In this document: positions 38,118 to 47,467 of the stretch, piece by piece
How positions within the stretch are numbered: position 1 is the stretch's first letter
Layout of the letters: each line of letters opens with the position of its first letter
From: Kitasatospora sp. NBC_00240
GTDB taxonomy: Bacteria; Actinomycetota; Actinomycetes; Streptomycetales; Streptomycetaceae
Assembly: GCF_026342405.1 (NCBI RefSeq)
Contig: NZ_JAPEMU010000001.1
Coordinates: 3,782,001 to 3,846,000 of the forward strand
Length of the DNA: 64,000 nt
Direction: 5' to 3'
The notes under the pieces: model-generated
Seen by the model: the letters and a program-made list of their open reading frames with translations, nothing else
What the model was told of the DNA's origin: nothing
Databases searched by the model: none
Translations under genes and position numbers: made by a program

Positions 38118-39206
38118 TCAGTCGAGCAGGCCGAGCCGGCGGGCGGCGGCCTCCGCCTCGATCGGGACGACCGGCGGCTGCGGCGCGCCGGCCACCGCCC
38201 AGTCCGGGTCCTTCAGGCCGTTGCCGGTGACGGTGCAGACGATCCGCTGGCCCGGGTCGACCAGTCCGGCCTCCGCCTTCGCCAGCAGGCCGGCCACACT
38301 GGCCGCCGAGGCGGGCTCCACGAAGACGCCCTCCTGCGAGGCCAACAACCGGTACGCGGAAAGGATCTGACGATCCGTCACCTTGTCGATGAGGCCGCCC
38401 GACTCGTCCCGCGCGGCGATCGCGAAGTCCCAGGAGGCCGGGTTGCCGATCCGGATCGCGGTGGCGATGGTCTGCGGCTTGAGCACCGGGTGACCGTCCA
38501 CGATCGGGGCCGAACCGGACGCCTGGAAACCCCACATGCGCGGCAGCCGGGAGGACAGCCCGTCGGCGGCGTACTCGCGGTAGCCCTTCCAGTACGCGGT
38601 GATGTTGCCCGCGTTGCCGACCGGCAGGACGTGGATGTCCGGGGCGTCACCCAGCATGTCCACGATCTCGAAGGCGGCGGTCTTCTGGCCCTCGATGCGC
38701 ACCGGGTTCACCGAGTTGACCAGCGCCACCGGGTACTTCTCGGACAGTTCACGCGCAAGGGTGAGGCAGTCGTCGAAGTTCCCGTCCACCTGAAGGATCT
38801 TCGCACCGTGCACCAGCGCCTGGCCCATCTTGCCGAGCGCGATCTTGCCCTGCGGCACCAGCACCGCCGACACCATGCCGGCCCGCACCGCGTACGCCGC
38901 GGCCGAGGCCGAGGTGTTGCCGGTGGAGGCGCAGATGACGGCCTGGGCGCCGTCCTCCTTGGCCTTGGAGATCGCCATCGTCATGCCGCGGTCCTTGAAG
39001 GACCCGGTCGGGTTGGCGCCCTCGACCTTGAGGTAGACCTCGCAGCCCGTGCGCTCGGAGAGCACCTGCGCGGGGACGAGCGGCGTGCCGCCCTCCAGCA
39101 GGGTGACCACCGGAGTGGCGGCGCTCACCGGCAGCCGGTCGCGGTACTCCTCGATGAGGCCGCGCCACTGGTGGGTGTGCGCAGCTCTGTCGATCACTGC
39201 GTTCAT
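38118..39206 (-). CDS. thrC: Threonine synthase, 362 aa
   Basis: This PLP enzyme converts O-phosphohomoserine to threonine. Lys71 in TGSFKDRGM binds PLP, the phosphate-binding loop is [13 protein letters not shown], and substrate motifs [15 protein letters not shown] and [10 protein letters not shown] are intact. It is the short class II-like form found in Bacillus and actinobacteria. ATG 39206 with GGGAG/GGAAG upstream lies eight bases after the hom stop, so hom and thrC form a transcriptional unit. A terminator-like hairpin follows, before thrB. Confidence 0.96.
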   Translation of the reverse strand: MNAVIDRAAHTHQWRGLIEEYRDRLPVSAATPVVTLLEGGTPLVPAQVLSERTGCEVYLKVEGANPTGSFKDRGMTMAISKAKEDGAQAVICASTGNTSASAAAYAVRAGMVSAVLVPQGKIALGKMGQALVHGAKILQVDGNFDDCLTLARELSEKYPVALVNSVNPVRIEGQKTAAFEIVDMLGDAPDIHVLPVGNAGNITAYWKGYREYAADGLSSRLPRMWGFQASGSAPIVDGHPVLKPQTIATAIRIGNPASWDFAIAARDESGGLIDKVTDRQILSAYRLLASQEGVFVEPASAASVAGLLAKAEAGLVDPGQRIVCTVTGNGLKDPDWAVAGAPQPPVVPIEAEAAARRLGLLD

Positions 39207-39214
39207 GGTGCTTC

Positions 39215-40507
39215 CTACTCCCCTTCAACCCGCATGATGCTGGCCACGCCCCGCACGCTGTCGAGCGCGCGGAGCTTGTCGACCGTCGCCGAGAGCGCGG
39301 CGTCGGTGGCGCGGTGGGTGACCACGACGAGCGAGGCGTCGCCGTCGCGTCCCTGCTGGCGCACGGTGTCGATGGAGACGCCGTGCTCGGCGAAGGTGGA
39401 CGCCACCTGGGCGAGCACCCCCGCACGGTCGTCCACGTCCAGGCTGACGTGGTAGCGGGTGACGACCTCGTCCATCGGCATGGCCGGCAGCTGGGCGTAC
39501 ACCGAGTCGCCGGGGCCGGTCGAACCCGCGACCTTGTTGCGGCAGACCGCGACCAGGTCGCCGAGCACCGCGGAGGCGGTCGGCGCGCCACCGGCGCCCG
39601 GGCCGTAGAACATCAGCCGGCCGGCCGCCTGGGCCTCCACGAACACCGCGTTGTACGCCTCGCGGACGGAGGCGAGCGGGTGCGACAGCGGGATCATCGC
39701 CGGGTGGACCCGGGCGGTGACCGACTCGCCGTCGGCCGAGCGCTCGCAGATCGCGAGCAGCTTGACCACGCAGCCCATCTGCTTGGCGGAGGCGATGTCG
39801 GCGGCGGTGACCTCGGTGAGGCCCTCGCGGTAGACGTCGGCCGCGGTGACCTTGGTGTGGAAGGCGATGCCCGCCAGGATCGCGGCCTTGGCGGCGGCGT
39901 CGAAGCCCTCGACGTCGGCCGTCGGGTCCGCCTCGGCGTAGCCGAGCGCGGTGGCCTCCTCCAGCGCCTCCGAGTAGCCGGCGCCGGTGGAGTCCATCTT
40001 GTCGAGGATGAAGTTGGTGGTGCCGTTGACGATGCCGAGCACCCGGTTGACGCGGTCCCCCGCGAGGGACTCGCGCAGCGGGCGGATCAGCGGGATCGCC
40101 CCGGCCACCGCGGCCTCGTAGTACAGGTCCACGCCGGCCTCGGCGGCGGCGCGGTGCAGCTCGGCGCCGTCCCGGGCGAGCAGCGCCTTGTTGGCGCTGA
40201 CCACCGAGGCGCCCTGCCGGAACGCCGACAGGATCAGGTGTTTGGACGGCTCGATGCCGCCCACGACCTCGATCACCACGTCGATGTCGCCGCGGTTCAC
40301 CAGGGCCTCGGCGTCGGTGGTGAGCAGGTGCTCGGGCACCCCGGGCCGGGCCCGGCCGGCCCGGCGGACGGCGATGCCGGCGAGCTCGACCGGCGCGCCG
40401 ATACGCGCGGCGAGGTCGGCGGCGTCCGTCGTCATGATGCGCGCCACCTCGGAGCCCACCACACCACAGCCCAGCAACGCCACCTTCAGCGGGCGCGTAC
40501 GCATCAT
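39215..40507 (-). CDS. hom: Homoserine dehydrogenase, 430 aa
   Basis: It reduces aspartate semialdehyde to homoserine, the branch-point step to threonine and methionine. The NAD(P) motif GCGVVGSEV is at 13-21. The catalytic domain has [31 protein letters not shown] and KAAILAG. A C-terminal ACT domain ([28 protein letters not shown] in parts) gives allosteric control, usually by threonine. It starts with two ATG codons, 40507 and 40504, after GGAG. The lysA stop is 132 bases upstream behind a small stable hairpin. Confidence 0.97.
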   Translation of the reverse strand: MMRTRPLKVALLGCGVVGSEVARIMTTDAADLAARIGAPVELAGIAVRRAGRARPGVPEHLLTTDAEALVNRGDIDVVIEVVGGIEPSKHLILSAFRQGASVVSANKALLARDGAELHRAAAEAGVDLYYEAAVAGAIPLIRPLRESLAGDRVNRVLGIVNGTTNFILDKMDSTGAGYSEALEEATALGYAEADPTADVEGFDAAAKAAILAGIAFHTKVTAADVYREGLTEVTAADIASAKQMGCVVKLLAICERSADGESVTARVHPAMIPLSHPLASVREAYNAVFVEAQAAGRLMFYGPGAGGAPTASAVLGDLVAVCRNKVAGSTGPGDSVYAQLPAMPMDEVVTRYHVSLDVDDRAGVLAQVASTFAEHGVSIDTVRQQGRDGDASLVVVTHRATDAALSATVDKLRALDSVRGVASIMRVEGE

Positions 40508-40560
40508 CCGACTCCGCTCTGCATTCTTCGTGTATTCCGGCGCCCATTTCGGACGGTCGC

Positions 40561-40575
40561 CGGACCTTCGGTCCG
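40561..40575 (-). terminator. Small stable hairpin between lysA and hom
   Basis: CGGACC and GGTCCG form a 6-bp stem around a three-base GAA loop on the minus strand. It lies ~65 bases after the lysA stop and ~55 before hom, so it could end lysA transcripts or be part of the hom leader. Confidence 0.45.
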
Positions 40576-40639
40576 TACCAGTCTCCGGGACTTTCCGCGG
40601 GGATCTACGGTCGTTCCATGATCTGAGACAAGAATTTCG

Positions 40640-42031
40640 TCATCCGATATCGAGACGCAGGAGATCCTCCTCCGTCTCGCGCCGGACGATGACCCGGGCC
40701 GCGCCGTCCCGGACGGCGACCACGGGGGGCTTGAGGGCGTGGTTGTAGTTGCTGGCCATCGAGCGGCAGTACGCGCCGGTGGCCGGCACCGCCACCAGGT
40801 CGCCCGGCGCCAGGTCGGCGGGCAGGAACGCGTCCCGGACCACGATGTCGCCCGACTCGCAGTGCTTGCCCACCACCCGGACCAGCATGGGCTCGGCGTC
40901 GCTGACCCGCGACACCAGGGCGACGGAGTACTCGGCGTCGTACAGCGCGGTGCGGATGTTGTCCGACATGCCGCCGTCCACGCTGACGTACGTCCGCAGG
41001 CCCTCCAGCGGCTTGACCGTGCCCACCTCGTACAGCGTGAAGGCCGTCGGGCCGACGATCGCCCGGCCCGGCTCGACGCTCAGCCGCGGCGCCCGCAGGT
41101 CCGCGGCGGCGCACTCGCGGCGGACGATCTCGGCCAGCGCGGCCGCGATCTCGGCGGGCTCACGCGGGTCGTCCTCGCTGGTGTAGGCGATGCCGAGGCC
41201 GCCGCCGAGGTCGATCTCCGGCAGCTCCACCCCGTGCTCGTCGCGGACCTCGGAGAGCAGCCCCACCACCCGGCGGGCGGCGACCTCGAAGCCCGCCATG
41301 TCGAAGATCTGCGAGCCGATGTGCGAGTGGATGCCGCGCAGCTCCAGACTCGGCCGCGCGAGCACCTGGCGGACCGCCTCGGCGGCCGCGCCGCCGGACA
41401 GCGACAGGCCGAACTTCTGGTCCTCGTGCGCGGTCGCGATGAACTCGTGGGTGTGCGCCTCGACGCCCACCGTGATCCGGATCAGCACCGGCTGGCGCAC
41501 GCCCTGACCTGCGGCGATGGCCGCCAGGCGGTCGATCTCCTGGTAGGAGTCCACCACGATGTGGCCGACCCCGACCTTGACCGCCTGCTCCAGCTCGTCC
41601 GCGGACTTGTTGTTGCCGTGCAGCGCGATCCGCTCCGCCGGCATCCCGGCGGCCAGCGCCACCGCCAGCTCGCCCTGGCTGCACACGTCGAGGTTGAGCC
41701 CCTCCTCGTGCAGCCAGCGCACGATCGCCTTGGAGAGGAACGCCTTGCCCGCGTAGTAGACGTCGGCGCCCGCGCCGAAGGCGTCCCGCCAGGCCCGGGC
41801 CCGGGTACGGAAGTCATCCTCGTCCAGCACGTACGCGGGGGTGCCGTACTCGGCGGCCAGCGCCTTCACGTCCAGCCCGCCGACGGTCACCACGCCGTCT
41901 TCGCCGCGCGCGACCGTCCGGGACCACACCTTGGGGTCGAGGGCGTTCAGGTCGCTCGGCGGGGCCTGGTAGTGACCCTCGGGCAGCACGTCGCCGTGGC
42001 GCGGGCCTGCGGGGTGGGCGGAGCGGCTCAT
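40640..42031 (-). CDS. lysA: Diaminopimelate decarboxylase, 463 aa
   Basis: This PLP enzyme makes L-lysine from meso-diaminopimelate. Lys96 ([11 protein letters not shown]) binds PLP in the alanine-racemase-type barrel. The motifs [41 protein letters not shown] and, in the C-terminal domain, GKHCESGDI and [14 protein letters not shown] are all present, including the active-site Cys and Tyr. The ~50-residue N-terminal lead is longer than in E. coli but typical for Streptomyces. ATG 42031 has AGGAAGAGG upstream. A terminator separates it from argS. Confidence 0.97.
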   Translation of the reverse strand: MSRSAHPAGPRHGDVLPEGHYQAPPSDLNALDPKVWSRTVARGEDGVVTVGGLDVKALAAEYGTPAYVLDEDDFRTRARAWRDAFGAGADVYYAGKAFLSKAIVRWLHEEGLNLDVCSQGELAVALAAGMPAERIALHGNNKSADELEQAVKVGVGHIVVDSYQEIDRLAAIAAGQGVRQPVLIRITVGVEAHTHEFIATAHEDQKFGLSLSGGAAAEAVRQVLARPSLELRGIHSHIGSQIFDMAGFEVAARRVVGLLSEVRDEHGVELPEIDLGGGLGIAYTSEDDPREPAEIAAALAEIVRRECAAADLRAPRLSVEPGRAIVGPTAFTLYEVGTVKPLEGLRTYVSVDGGMSDNIRTALYDAEYSVALVSRVSDAEPMLVRVVGKHCESGDIVVRDAFLPADLAPGDLVAVPATGAYCRSMASNYNHALKPPVVAVRDGAARVIVRRETEEDLLRLDIG

Positions 42032-42112
42032 GTCCTCTTCCTGACGTTCTCGGCTGGAGCGTGGGCGGATCTCTGGAGCGGGTGGGTCCTGAAGCGGGTG
42101 GATCTATGGAAA

Positions 42113-42148
42113 GGGGCGGCGACGGCCCGGAAGGACCGTCACCGCCCC
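42113..42148 (-). terminator. Terminator hairpin after argS
   Basis: A 13-bp stem (42113-42125 with 42136-42148) has one C-A mismatch on the plus strand that becomes a U-G pair in minus-strand RNA; TTT follows. It lies 17 bases after the argS stop. Confidence 0.75.
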
Positions 42149-42165
42149 GTCTGCGCGTGGGGCGG

Positions 42166-43827
42166 TTACATCCGCTCGGGGGCTGTCACGCCGAGCAGCG
42201 TGAGGCCGTTGGCGACGACCGTCTGCGCGGCCTCCACCAGCCAGAGCCGGGCACGGTGCGTGTCCGTCATCTCCTCGTCGCCCTTGGGCAGGAACATGCA
42301 GTTGTCGTACAGGCGGTGGTAGACACCCGCCACGTCCTCCAGGTAGCGCGCCACGTGGTGCGGCTCGCGGGTCTGGCCGGCCTTGGCGAGGATCCGCGGG
42401 AACTCACCGAGCGCGCCGAGCATGTCGCTCTCCCACTGGGTGGCGAGCAACTCGGGTTTGAAGTCCTCGGCCGAGCCCTTGTCGACGCCCAGTTCCTTCG
42501 CCTTGCGCGCCACGCCGCACATCCGGGTGTGCGCGTACTGGACGTAGTAGACCGGGTTCTCGTTCGACTGGCTGGTCAGCACGTTGATGTCGAGCGTGAT
42601 CGTCGAGTCGGTGGAGGAGCGCGCCAGGGTGTAGCGGGCCGCGTCCACGCCGATCCAGTCGACCACGTCGTCGATGGTGATGATGTTGCCGGCCCGCTTG
42701 GACATGCGGACCTCCTCACCGTCACGCAGCATCTTGACGAACTGGCCGATCTTGACCTCGATGTTGCGGTCCATGTCGTCGCCCGCGCAGGCCACGATGG
42801 CCTTGAGCCGGTTGACGTAGCCGTGGTGGTCCGCGCCGAGCATGTAGACCGAGACCTCGCTGCCGCGGTCCCGCTTGCTCAGGTAGTACGCCGCGTCGGC
42901 CGCGAAGTAGGTGGTCTCGCCGTCGGCCTTGATCAGGACGCGGTCCTTGTCGTCGCCGAAGTCGGTGGTGCGCAGCCAGATCGCGCCGTCCTCGTCGAAG
43001 ACGTGGCCCTGGGCGCGCAGCCGCTCGATCGCCTTCTCCACCGCGCCGGAGTCGTGCAGCGACTTCTCGGAGAACCAGGTGTCGAAGTGCGTGCCGAACT
43101 CGGCCATCGAGCGCTGGATCTCGGCGACCATCAGCTTGAGGCCCTCGACCCGGAAGGTCTCCAGCTGCTCCTCCACCGGCAGGTCGAGCACGCCGGGGAT
43201 CCCGGCCACCAGGGCCTTGGCGATCTCCACGATGTACTGGCCGACGTAGCCGTCCTCGGGCGCGGGCCGGCCGTTGGCAGCGGCCTGCAGCGAGGCGGCG
43301 AACTTGGAGATCTGCACGCCAGCGTCGTTGAGGTAGTACTCGGTGGTGACGTCGGCGCCGGTGGCCTTGAGCACCCGGGCCAGCGAGTCGCCGACGGCCG
43401 CCCAGCGGACGCCGCCGATGTGGATCGGGCCGGTCGGGTTGGCCGACACGAACTCCAGGTTGATCTTCAGGCCCTTGAGCGCCTCGTTGCGGCCGTACGC
43501 CGTACCCGCCTCGACGATCGTGCGGGCCAGCTCGCCCTGGGTGGCGGCGTCGAAGGTGATGTTCAGGAAGCCCGGTCCGGCGATGTCGACCTTGGCGACC
43601 CCGGGCAGCTCTCGCAGGCGTGCGGCGACCAGTTCGGCGACGGCTCGCGGCGGCTTGCCGGCCGGCTTCGCGAGCTGGAGGGCCACGTTGGTGGCGTAGT
43701 CGCCGTGGTCCCTGTTCTTGGGCCGCTCGACGGTCACGTGCTCGGGCACGGTGACGGTCAGCTCGCCCGCCTCGACGGCGGTGCGCACTGCGGCCTGGAC
43801 TGCCTGGGAAAGCTCTGCGGGTGTCAC
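42166..43827 (-). CDS. argS: Arginyl-tRNA synthetase, 553 aa
   Basis: This class I synthetase charges tRNA-Arg. The N-terminal Add-1 domain spans residues 1-100, the ATP motif SANPTGPIHIGG is at 128-139 (HIGG in place of the canonical HIGH), and the KMSKS equivalent is RMSKRAGN. The C-terminal DALR anticodon-binding domain ends in ERM. GTG 43827 is chosen; the longer frame upstream is not conserved-looking. TACGCT lies exactly seven bases upstream of the GTG with no ribosome binding site, which points to a leaderless mRNA. A tRNA-Arg gene lies 0.9 kb upstream. Confidence 0.96.
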   Translation of the reverse strand: MTPAELSQAVQAAVRTAVEAGELTVTVPEHVTVERPKNRDHGDYATNVALQLAKPAGKPPRAVAELVAARLRELPGVAKVDIAGPGFLNITFDAATQGELARTIVEAGTAYGRNEALKGLKINLEFVSANPTGPIHIGGVRWAAVGDSLARVLKATGADVTTEYYLNDAGVQISKFAASLQAAANGRPAPEDGYVGQYIVEIAKALVAGIPGVLDLPVEEQLETFRVEGLKLMVAEIQRSMAEFGTHFDTWFSEKSLHDSGAVEKAIERLRAQGHVFDEDGAIWLRTTDFGDDKDRVLIKADGETTYFAADAAYYLSKRDRGSEVSVYMLGADHHGYVNRLKAIVACAGDDMDRNIEVKIGQFVKMLRDGEEVRMSKRAGNIITIDDVVDWIGVDAARYTLARSSTDSTITLDINVLTSQSNENPVYYVQYAHTRMCGVARKAKELGVDKGSAEDFKPELLATQWESDMLGALGEFPRILAKAGQTREPHHVARYLEDVAGVYHRLYDNCMFLPKGDEEMTDTHRARLWLVEAAQTVVANGLTLLGVTAPERM

Positions 43828-43834
43828 GACGCCA

Positions 43835-43840
43835 AGCGTA
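43835..43840 (-). promoter_or_regulatory. Candidate -10 of a leaderless argS promoter
   Basis: TACGCT, seven bases before GTG 43827; no Shine-Dalgarno sequence between. Confidence 0.55.
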
Positions 43841-43968
43841 GGCGAGAGAGGGTGCCCGCCCGCCACCCGGTTTACCCGTTGAGACGCCGGGCCCGCCCGG
43901 GCCTCACCCGCCCCACCGGCACCCGACCGGCAGGCCGTTGCGGTTCGCGGCGTCGTCGGTGGCGGCCG

Positions 43969-44562
43969 TCAACCCCGCTCTGTTCGCTGAGAGCGGAATT
44001 CGCCGGGGCCCGCGACCGGGCCGCCGACGCCCGGACCGCCCTGCCCCGGAGCGGCCGGACCCGGAACGCCCGGCGCCGGAACACCGTGAGCACCCGGACG
44101 GCCCGGCACCCCCGGGACACCGCCGCCCGGAGCGCCCGGCCCGGCGCCGAAACCGTAGGCGAACCCGGACGTCCGGCCGCCGCCCGCGCGCAACGCCATC
44201 AACCGGTGCACCAGGGCCACCAGGTCCGCCGGGTCGAAGGGCTTGCCCAGGTAGCCGTCCACCCCCACCGACTCGCCCCGGTCCAGATCCGCCGGCGTGC
44301 AGGCGCTGACTATCGCGATCGGCAGGTGACTGGTGCGCGGCGCCGCGCGCAGCCGCGCCGCCGTCTTCAACCCGTCCAGGCGCGGCATCATCACGTCGAG
44401 CGTCACCACGTCCGGGTCCACCCGGCGGACCACCTCGAGGCACTCCGCGCCGTCGGCGGCAGTCACCACCTCGAAGCCCTCAAGCTCCAGGTTGACTCTG
44501 ATCAGCTGGCGGATCACCTCGCTGTCGTCCACCACGAGGACCCGCCCGGACACTCCAGACAC
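43969..44562 (-). CDS. Single-domain response regulator with Gly/Pro-rich tail, 197 aa
   Basis: A CheY-like receiver occupies residues 5-125 with acidic pocket VVDDSE, phosphoacceptor Asp56 (VVTLDVMMP), switch Ser in IVSACT and Lys in LGKPFD. The remaining ~70 residues are Gly-Pro-Val/Ala repeats (GVPGVPGRPG and the like), disordered and without an output domain. It may signal by protein contact. GTG 44562 is preceded at seven bases by TACCCT, suggesting a leaderless transcript; GTG 44553 with GGTGAGG upstream is an alternative. No kinase gene is adjacent. Opposite and upstream lies tRNA-Arg. Confidence 0.88.
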   Translation of the reverse strand: MSGVSGRVLVVDDSEVIRQLIRVNLELEGFEVVTAADGAECLEVVRRVDPDVVTLDVMMPRLDGLKTAARLRAAPRTSHLPIAIVSACTPADLDRGESVGVDGYLGKPFDPADLVALVHRLMALRAGGGRTSGFAYGFGAGPGAPGGGVPGVPGRPGAHGVPAPGVPGPAAPGQGGPGVGGPVAGPGEFRSQRTERG

Positions 44563-44569
44563 CTCACCG

Positions 44570-44575
44570 AGGGTA
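44570..44575 (-). promoter_or_regulatory. Candidate -10 of a leaderless promoter (receiver protein)
   Basis: TACCCT, seven bases before GTG 44562. Confidence 0.45.
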
Positions 44576-44725
44576 GCCGCGCGCCCACCGCCCCGTCCGG
44601 GCTTTCCGCACTTCCGTCACCCCCGCCGGAACCCGTTCCGACGCGTCCGTCAAAACCCGTGCACGGACAGAGCCGACGGCCTGGTAATGTTCTCCACGTC
44701 GCAGCAAGGTCGCGACGAAGAGCAG

Positions 44726-44797
44726 GCCCCCGTAGCTCAGGGGATAGAGCACCGCCCTCCGGAGGCGGGTGCGTAGGTTCGAATCCTACCGGGGGCA
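44726..44797 (+). tRNA. tRNA-Arg (anticodon CCG)
   Basis: All cloverleaf arms can be drawn: acceptor GCCCCCG/CGGGGGC (44726-44732 with 44790-44796), D-arm GCTC/GAGC, anticodon stem CCGCC/GGCGG around loop CTCCGGA, and T-arm GTAGG/CCTAC with TTCGAAT. The anticodon CCG reads CGG codons, common in this high-GC genome. The discriminator is A44797 and CCA is not encoded. A terminator-like hairpin follows at 44818. Confidence 0.97.
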
Positions 44798-44813
44798 CTT
44801 CGCGAGAAGTGCT

Positions 44814-44869
44814 GAAGAGGCCCAGCCAAGCGGTGAGTTGCCGCGAAGCTGGGCCTTCGTCATGTCCGG
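44814..44869 (+). repeat. 56-bp direct repeat, copy 1, containing the tRNA-Arg terminator
   Basis: Copy 1 contains a 9-bp stem AGGCCCAGC/GCTGGGCCT (44818-44826 with 44848-44856) with an inner GCGG/CCGC pair, placed as the terminator of tRNA-Arg. Copy 2 at 45755-45810 matches it at 55 of 56 bases in the same orientation. Confidence 0.85.
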
Positions 44870-45225
44870 ATCGGCTGAGCTCTGCTTCTCTCACGTGCCG
44901 GACGGGTCCGGTGGTTCGGCCGGCCGCACGGCTTCCGGGTCCTGCCTCGGAGGATGGAGCAGGCGGAACCGCCTACCGCGATCGACCCACCGAGGCCGGG
45001 GACGGGCGGCTCCACGGTTTGGCCCTCCGGCCAGAACCGGTGTCGACGACCTGACCCGACCCATGAGGCCGCACCGCCCTCGGGGCGCCGGGTGGGGCAC
45101 GCTCCGTGCATGCACTCTGCCCGCGAGTCGGGCTCCCCCGTGCTCCACCGGTCCTGGTGCGGTCGGGCCGCCCCTTTGCCGTTACACCGGGCGGTAGGGT
45201 GCGACGCGAGTGCTGGAGGGGTGAA
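44870..45225. other. 356-base region between tRNA terminator and membrane-protein gene
   Basis: No gene is supported. TAGGGT near 45195-45200 could be the -10 of the promoter for the gene at 45226. Confidence 0.4.
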
Positions 45226-45621
45226 GTGACGGAACGGCGATGGGCATGGGGACAGGCCGGGTACTGGCTGGCCGTGGCGGCCGGGGCCGGCACGGCTGCC
45301 GCCGCGGTGGACACCACTCCGGCGGGTGCCCTCGATGCGGACGACCTGGTGGGTCCTGCCCTGGCGCAACTTGCGGCGCTGCTGTACGCCGGGCTGTCGG
45401 TGCTCGTGGCGGTCTTGTGGCTGGTGGCCTGGTGGCGCCTGAAGTCCGGCGGGGGCTGGGCGTGGGCGACGGCACTGGTGTCGTTCCTGATCGCGTTGCC
45501 AGGGATGGCGATGACATCGGCGGTGCCGGGCCTGTGGAAGCTGCCGATCCTGGTCGGCTTTCTGACGGTGCCCGTTCTCGGAGTGGTGAAGGCGGCCGGC
45601 GACGACCGGTCACCCAGGTGA
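45226..45621 (+). CDS. Small integral membrane protein, 131 aa
   Basis: Four predicted transmembrane helices (residues ~10-28, 43-70, 80-98 and 103-124) are linked by short loops; the N-terminus is charged (VTERRW) and the C-terminus polar. GTG 45226 is chosen with GGAGGGG upstream; the frame is open earlier but lacks a start with a site. The gene is bracketed by two copies of a 56-bp repeat. Four-helix membrane proteins of this size are common in Streptomyces with no known role, and no active-site motif is visible. Confidence 0.7.
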   Translation: MTERRWAWGQAGYWLAVAAGAGTAAAAVDTTPAGALDADDLVGPALAQLAALLYAGLSVLVAVLWLVAWWRLKSGGGWAWATALVSFLIALPGMAMTSAVPGLWKLPILVGFLTVPVLGVVKAAGDDRSPR

Positions 45622-45994
45622 CGGACCCGGGGGTCCGCGTGCGACACCGCTCCGGATGGGGGCGGTCACGGTCGACCGGAGGCACCGGCCGGCCGGTTCG
45701 CCGGTTTCGGCCGAGGGGCGTCCACCCGGGTCGCACCGGGTGACCACCAGCGCCGAAGAGGCCCAGCCAAGCGGTGAGTTGCCGCGAAGCAGGGCCTTCG
45801 TCATGTCCGGGCTCGGTGGGGACGCCGAGGGCTCACGGGCGCCCGGGTGGAATCACCGCCGAGCCGAAGTGACCCGTCCCGTGCACCTGTTCACACGCCC
45901 CGACCGAGGCGGCGGCGCCGCCGACATGGACAATGATCTTGAAGTGGGGCGGCGAGGCGCCGTCCCGTCGGATCGTCTGCGGGGGGAATCAGCA
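45622..45994. other. 373-base intergenic region with repeat copy 2
   Basis: It contains repeat copy 2 (45755-45810), CCGGCCGGCCGG-type self-complementary sequence near 45690, and upstream of the lipoprotein the stretch 45925-45945 (CATGGACAATGATCTTG) of lower GC that could hold its promoter. Confidence 0.45.
45755..45810 (+). repeat. 56-bp direct repeat, copy 2
   Basis: It differs from copy 1 (44814-44869) at a single base (A for T at 45791), which breaks one pair of the hairpin stem. No tRNA gene precedes this copy. Confidence 0.85.
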
Positions 45995-46822
45995 ATGAAG
46001 GCAGCATCGGGGAGGACGTCCGGCGGCCGGGCCGGGCGGATGATCGGCCTGGGTCTCGCGGTGGCACTGGTCGGGGCGGGCGCGGTGGCCTGCTCCGGCG
46101 GTCCGGCCGCCGAGCCGGCCGCAGCGGGCGCGGCCGCGCCGGCCGGCTCAGGGAAGTCGGCGGCCGGCAAGGCGCCGGAGGTCTTCGGCGCCACCGGGTA
46201 CCGCGGGCTGGCCCCGGGCACGGCCAAGGAGGCGGCGCTGGCCGGCGGTGCGCTGGCGGCCGCCCCGGTGTCCACGCTGGACGGCTGCGTCGACTTCTCC
46301 TACACGGGCGGGCCCGCGCCCGACCCGGTCAGGATGGCAGCCGAGACCGCGGCGGAGGCCAGGTTCAAGGACCTCGACGCCAAGGCCGACGCCGCCGCCG
46401 CGAAGGCGGACAGCGGGAAGGTGGGGCCCGGCGCCTCCGCCCGGGACTCCGCGGACGACGCCGCCCGCCAGGCGGAGGCCGCCCGGGCGATGGCCGACGC
46501 GGCCCAGGCCGTGGTCGGGGTGGCGACGGCGCGCGAGGAGCGGGACAAGGCCTTCGCGGCCGCGGGCGGCGCCTCGTTCGGCAAGGGCGGGCTGCACGAG
46601 CTGGTCGCCCCGGCGGGCGCCCGGACGGTCGAGGGGATCGGCGCCGGCTCCACCGTCGACGAGCTCAGGACGGCCTACGGGGCCCGCGGCCTGGAACTCG
46701 CCGGCAGTGGTCGCTACCGGATGCCGGCCGGCGGGCCGCAGGGCTGGGTGTACGAGTTCACCGTAGCCGCCGAGAAGGTCGGCGCCGTGGTGCTGGTCGA
46801 CCGCGGGACGAAGTGCGCCTGA
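45995..46822 (+). CDS. Putative secreted lipoprotein, 275 aa
   Basis: The type II signal peptide has a basic start (GRTSGGRAGR), hydrophobic core IGLGLAVALVGAGA and lipobox VAC with the lipidated Cys33. A low-complexity Ala/Gly linker follows. The mature part has a helical Ala/Asp/Lys-rich coiled-coil-like segment (about 115-190) inserted between two halves of a small domain; CVDFSYTGG before and AYGARGLELAGSGRYRMP with the final DRGTKCA after may be disulphide-linked through Cys98 and Cys274. GGGGGGA stands seven to eight bases before ATG 45995. No enzymatic motif; function unknown. Confidence 0.8.
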   Translation: MKAASGRTSGGRAGRMIGLGLAVALVGAGAVACSGGPAAEPAAAGAAAPAGSGKSAAGKAPEVFGATGYRGLAPGTAKEAALAGGALAAAPVSTLDGCVDFSYTGGPAPDPVRMAAETAAEARFKDLDAKADAAAAKADSGKVGPGASARDSADDAARQAEAARAMADAAQAVVGVATAREERDKAFAAAGGASFGKGGLHELVAPAGARTVEGIGAGSTVDELRTAYGARGLELAGSGRYRMPAGGPQGWVYEFTVAAEKVGAVVLVDRGTKCA

Positions 46823-46883
46823 CCGCGTACCGGTTGCCGTAGGCGTCGGGGCGCGGCCGCCCCGGCGCCGATCAGGCCCCGTC

Positions 46884-46928
46884 GCATCGGGACGGGTTGC
46901 ATCGGGACGGGTGGAATCGGGCCGGGCT
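46884..46928. repeat. Three 15-bp tandem repeats
   Basis: GCATCGGGACGGGTT occurs at 46884-46898, with one change at 46899-46913 and four at 46914-46928. The array lies between convergent genes. Confidence 0.7.
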
Positions 46929-46964
46929 TGAAGAGGTCAGGGCCTGGGCCGGGCGTGACGCGGA

Positions 46965-47375
46965 TCAGGCCGTGGCGCTACCGAGGACGCGCGTCGGCGT
47001 GATCCGGATGACCAGCCGGACCACCTCCGCCGGCAGGTCGAGGTACTCCTGGCCGGCGCCCGGGCCCTCGTACTGCTCGGCGAGGTCCACGGCCAGCCGG
47101 CGTCCGGCGTCCTCGGCGACCGTCGCCGTCCCGCGCACCTCGGCGTAGACGTCCGGGTTCTCCCGGTCGTAGACGGTGAGGCTGACCCGCGGGTCGCGGC
47201 GGATGTTCTTCTCCTTGCGGCGCCCGGCGGCGGTGGATACGACCACCTCGTCCCCCTCCCGTCCGACCCAGACGACCGAGGTCTGCGGGGCCCCGTCCGG
47301 GTTGAGGGTGGCGAGCACGGCGGAATGCGGCGCGTCGAGGAGCTTGCGTACGGCTTCGTTGAACGGGGATGTCAT
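46965..47375 (-). CDS. PPOX-class flavin/F420-dependent protein, 136 aa
   Basis: This split-barrel protein of the pyridoxamine-5'-phosphate-oxidase-like superfamily shows SAVLATLNPDGAPQTSVVWVGREGD, RRKEKNIRRDPRVSLTVYD and the closing RITPTRVLG (all in parts). Actinobacterial members usually bind F420 and reduce or oxidise small molecules; heme or FMN binding is also possible. ATG 47375 is fixed by TAGGGT seven bases upstream, with no ribosome binding site, suggesting a leaderless mRNA. It is downstream of a decayed secreted-protein gene on the same strand. Confidence 0.88.
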   Translation of the reverse strand: MTSPFNEAVRKLLDAPHSAVLATLNPDGAPQTSVVWVGREGDEVVVSTAAGRRKEKNIRRDPRVSLTVYDRENPDVYAEVRGTATVAEDAGRRLAVDLAEQYEGPGAGQEYLDLPAEVVRLVIRITPTRVLGSATA

Positions 47376-47382
47376 GACCGCG

Positions 47383-47388
47383 ACCCTA
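47383..47388 (-). promoter_or_regulatory. Candidate -10 of a leaderless promoter (PPOX gene)
   Basis: TAGGGT, seven bases before ATG 47375. Confidence 0.55.
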
Positions 47389-47467
47389 ATCGTGGTCGAC
47401 CGGGCCCGGCCGCCGATCTCCGCAAAATCCGGACGAACGGCTCCGGGAGCCGGGCCGGTCATGCGGG

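Noticed and set aside
42061..45054. Plus-strand open frame of ~1000 codons opposite argS
   Set aside because: argS on the minus strand has all class I synthetase motifs; the opposite frame also runs through the tRNA-Arg gene.
44726..45810. Integrated mobile element with attL/attR at tRNA-Arg
   Set aside because: The repeat starts 16 bases after the tRNA and does not include its 3' end, and there is no integrase or mobility gene. It is kept only as a duplication finding.
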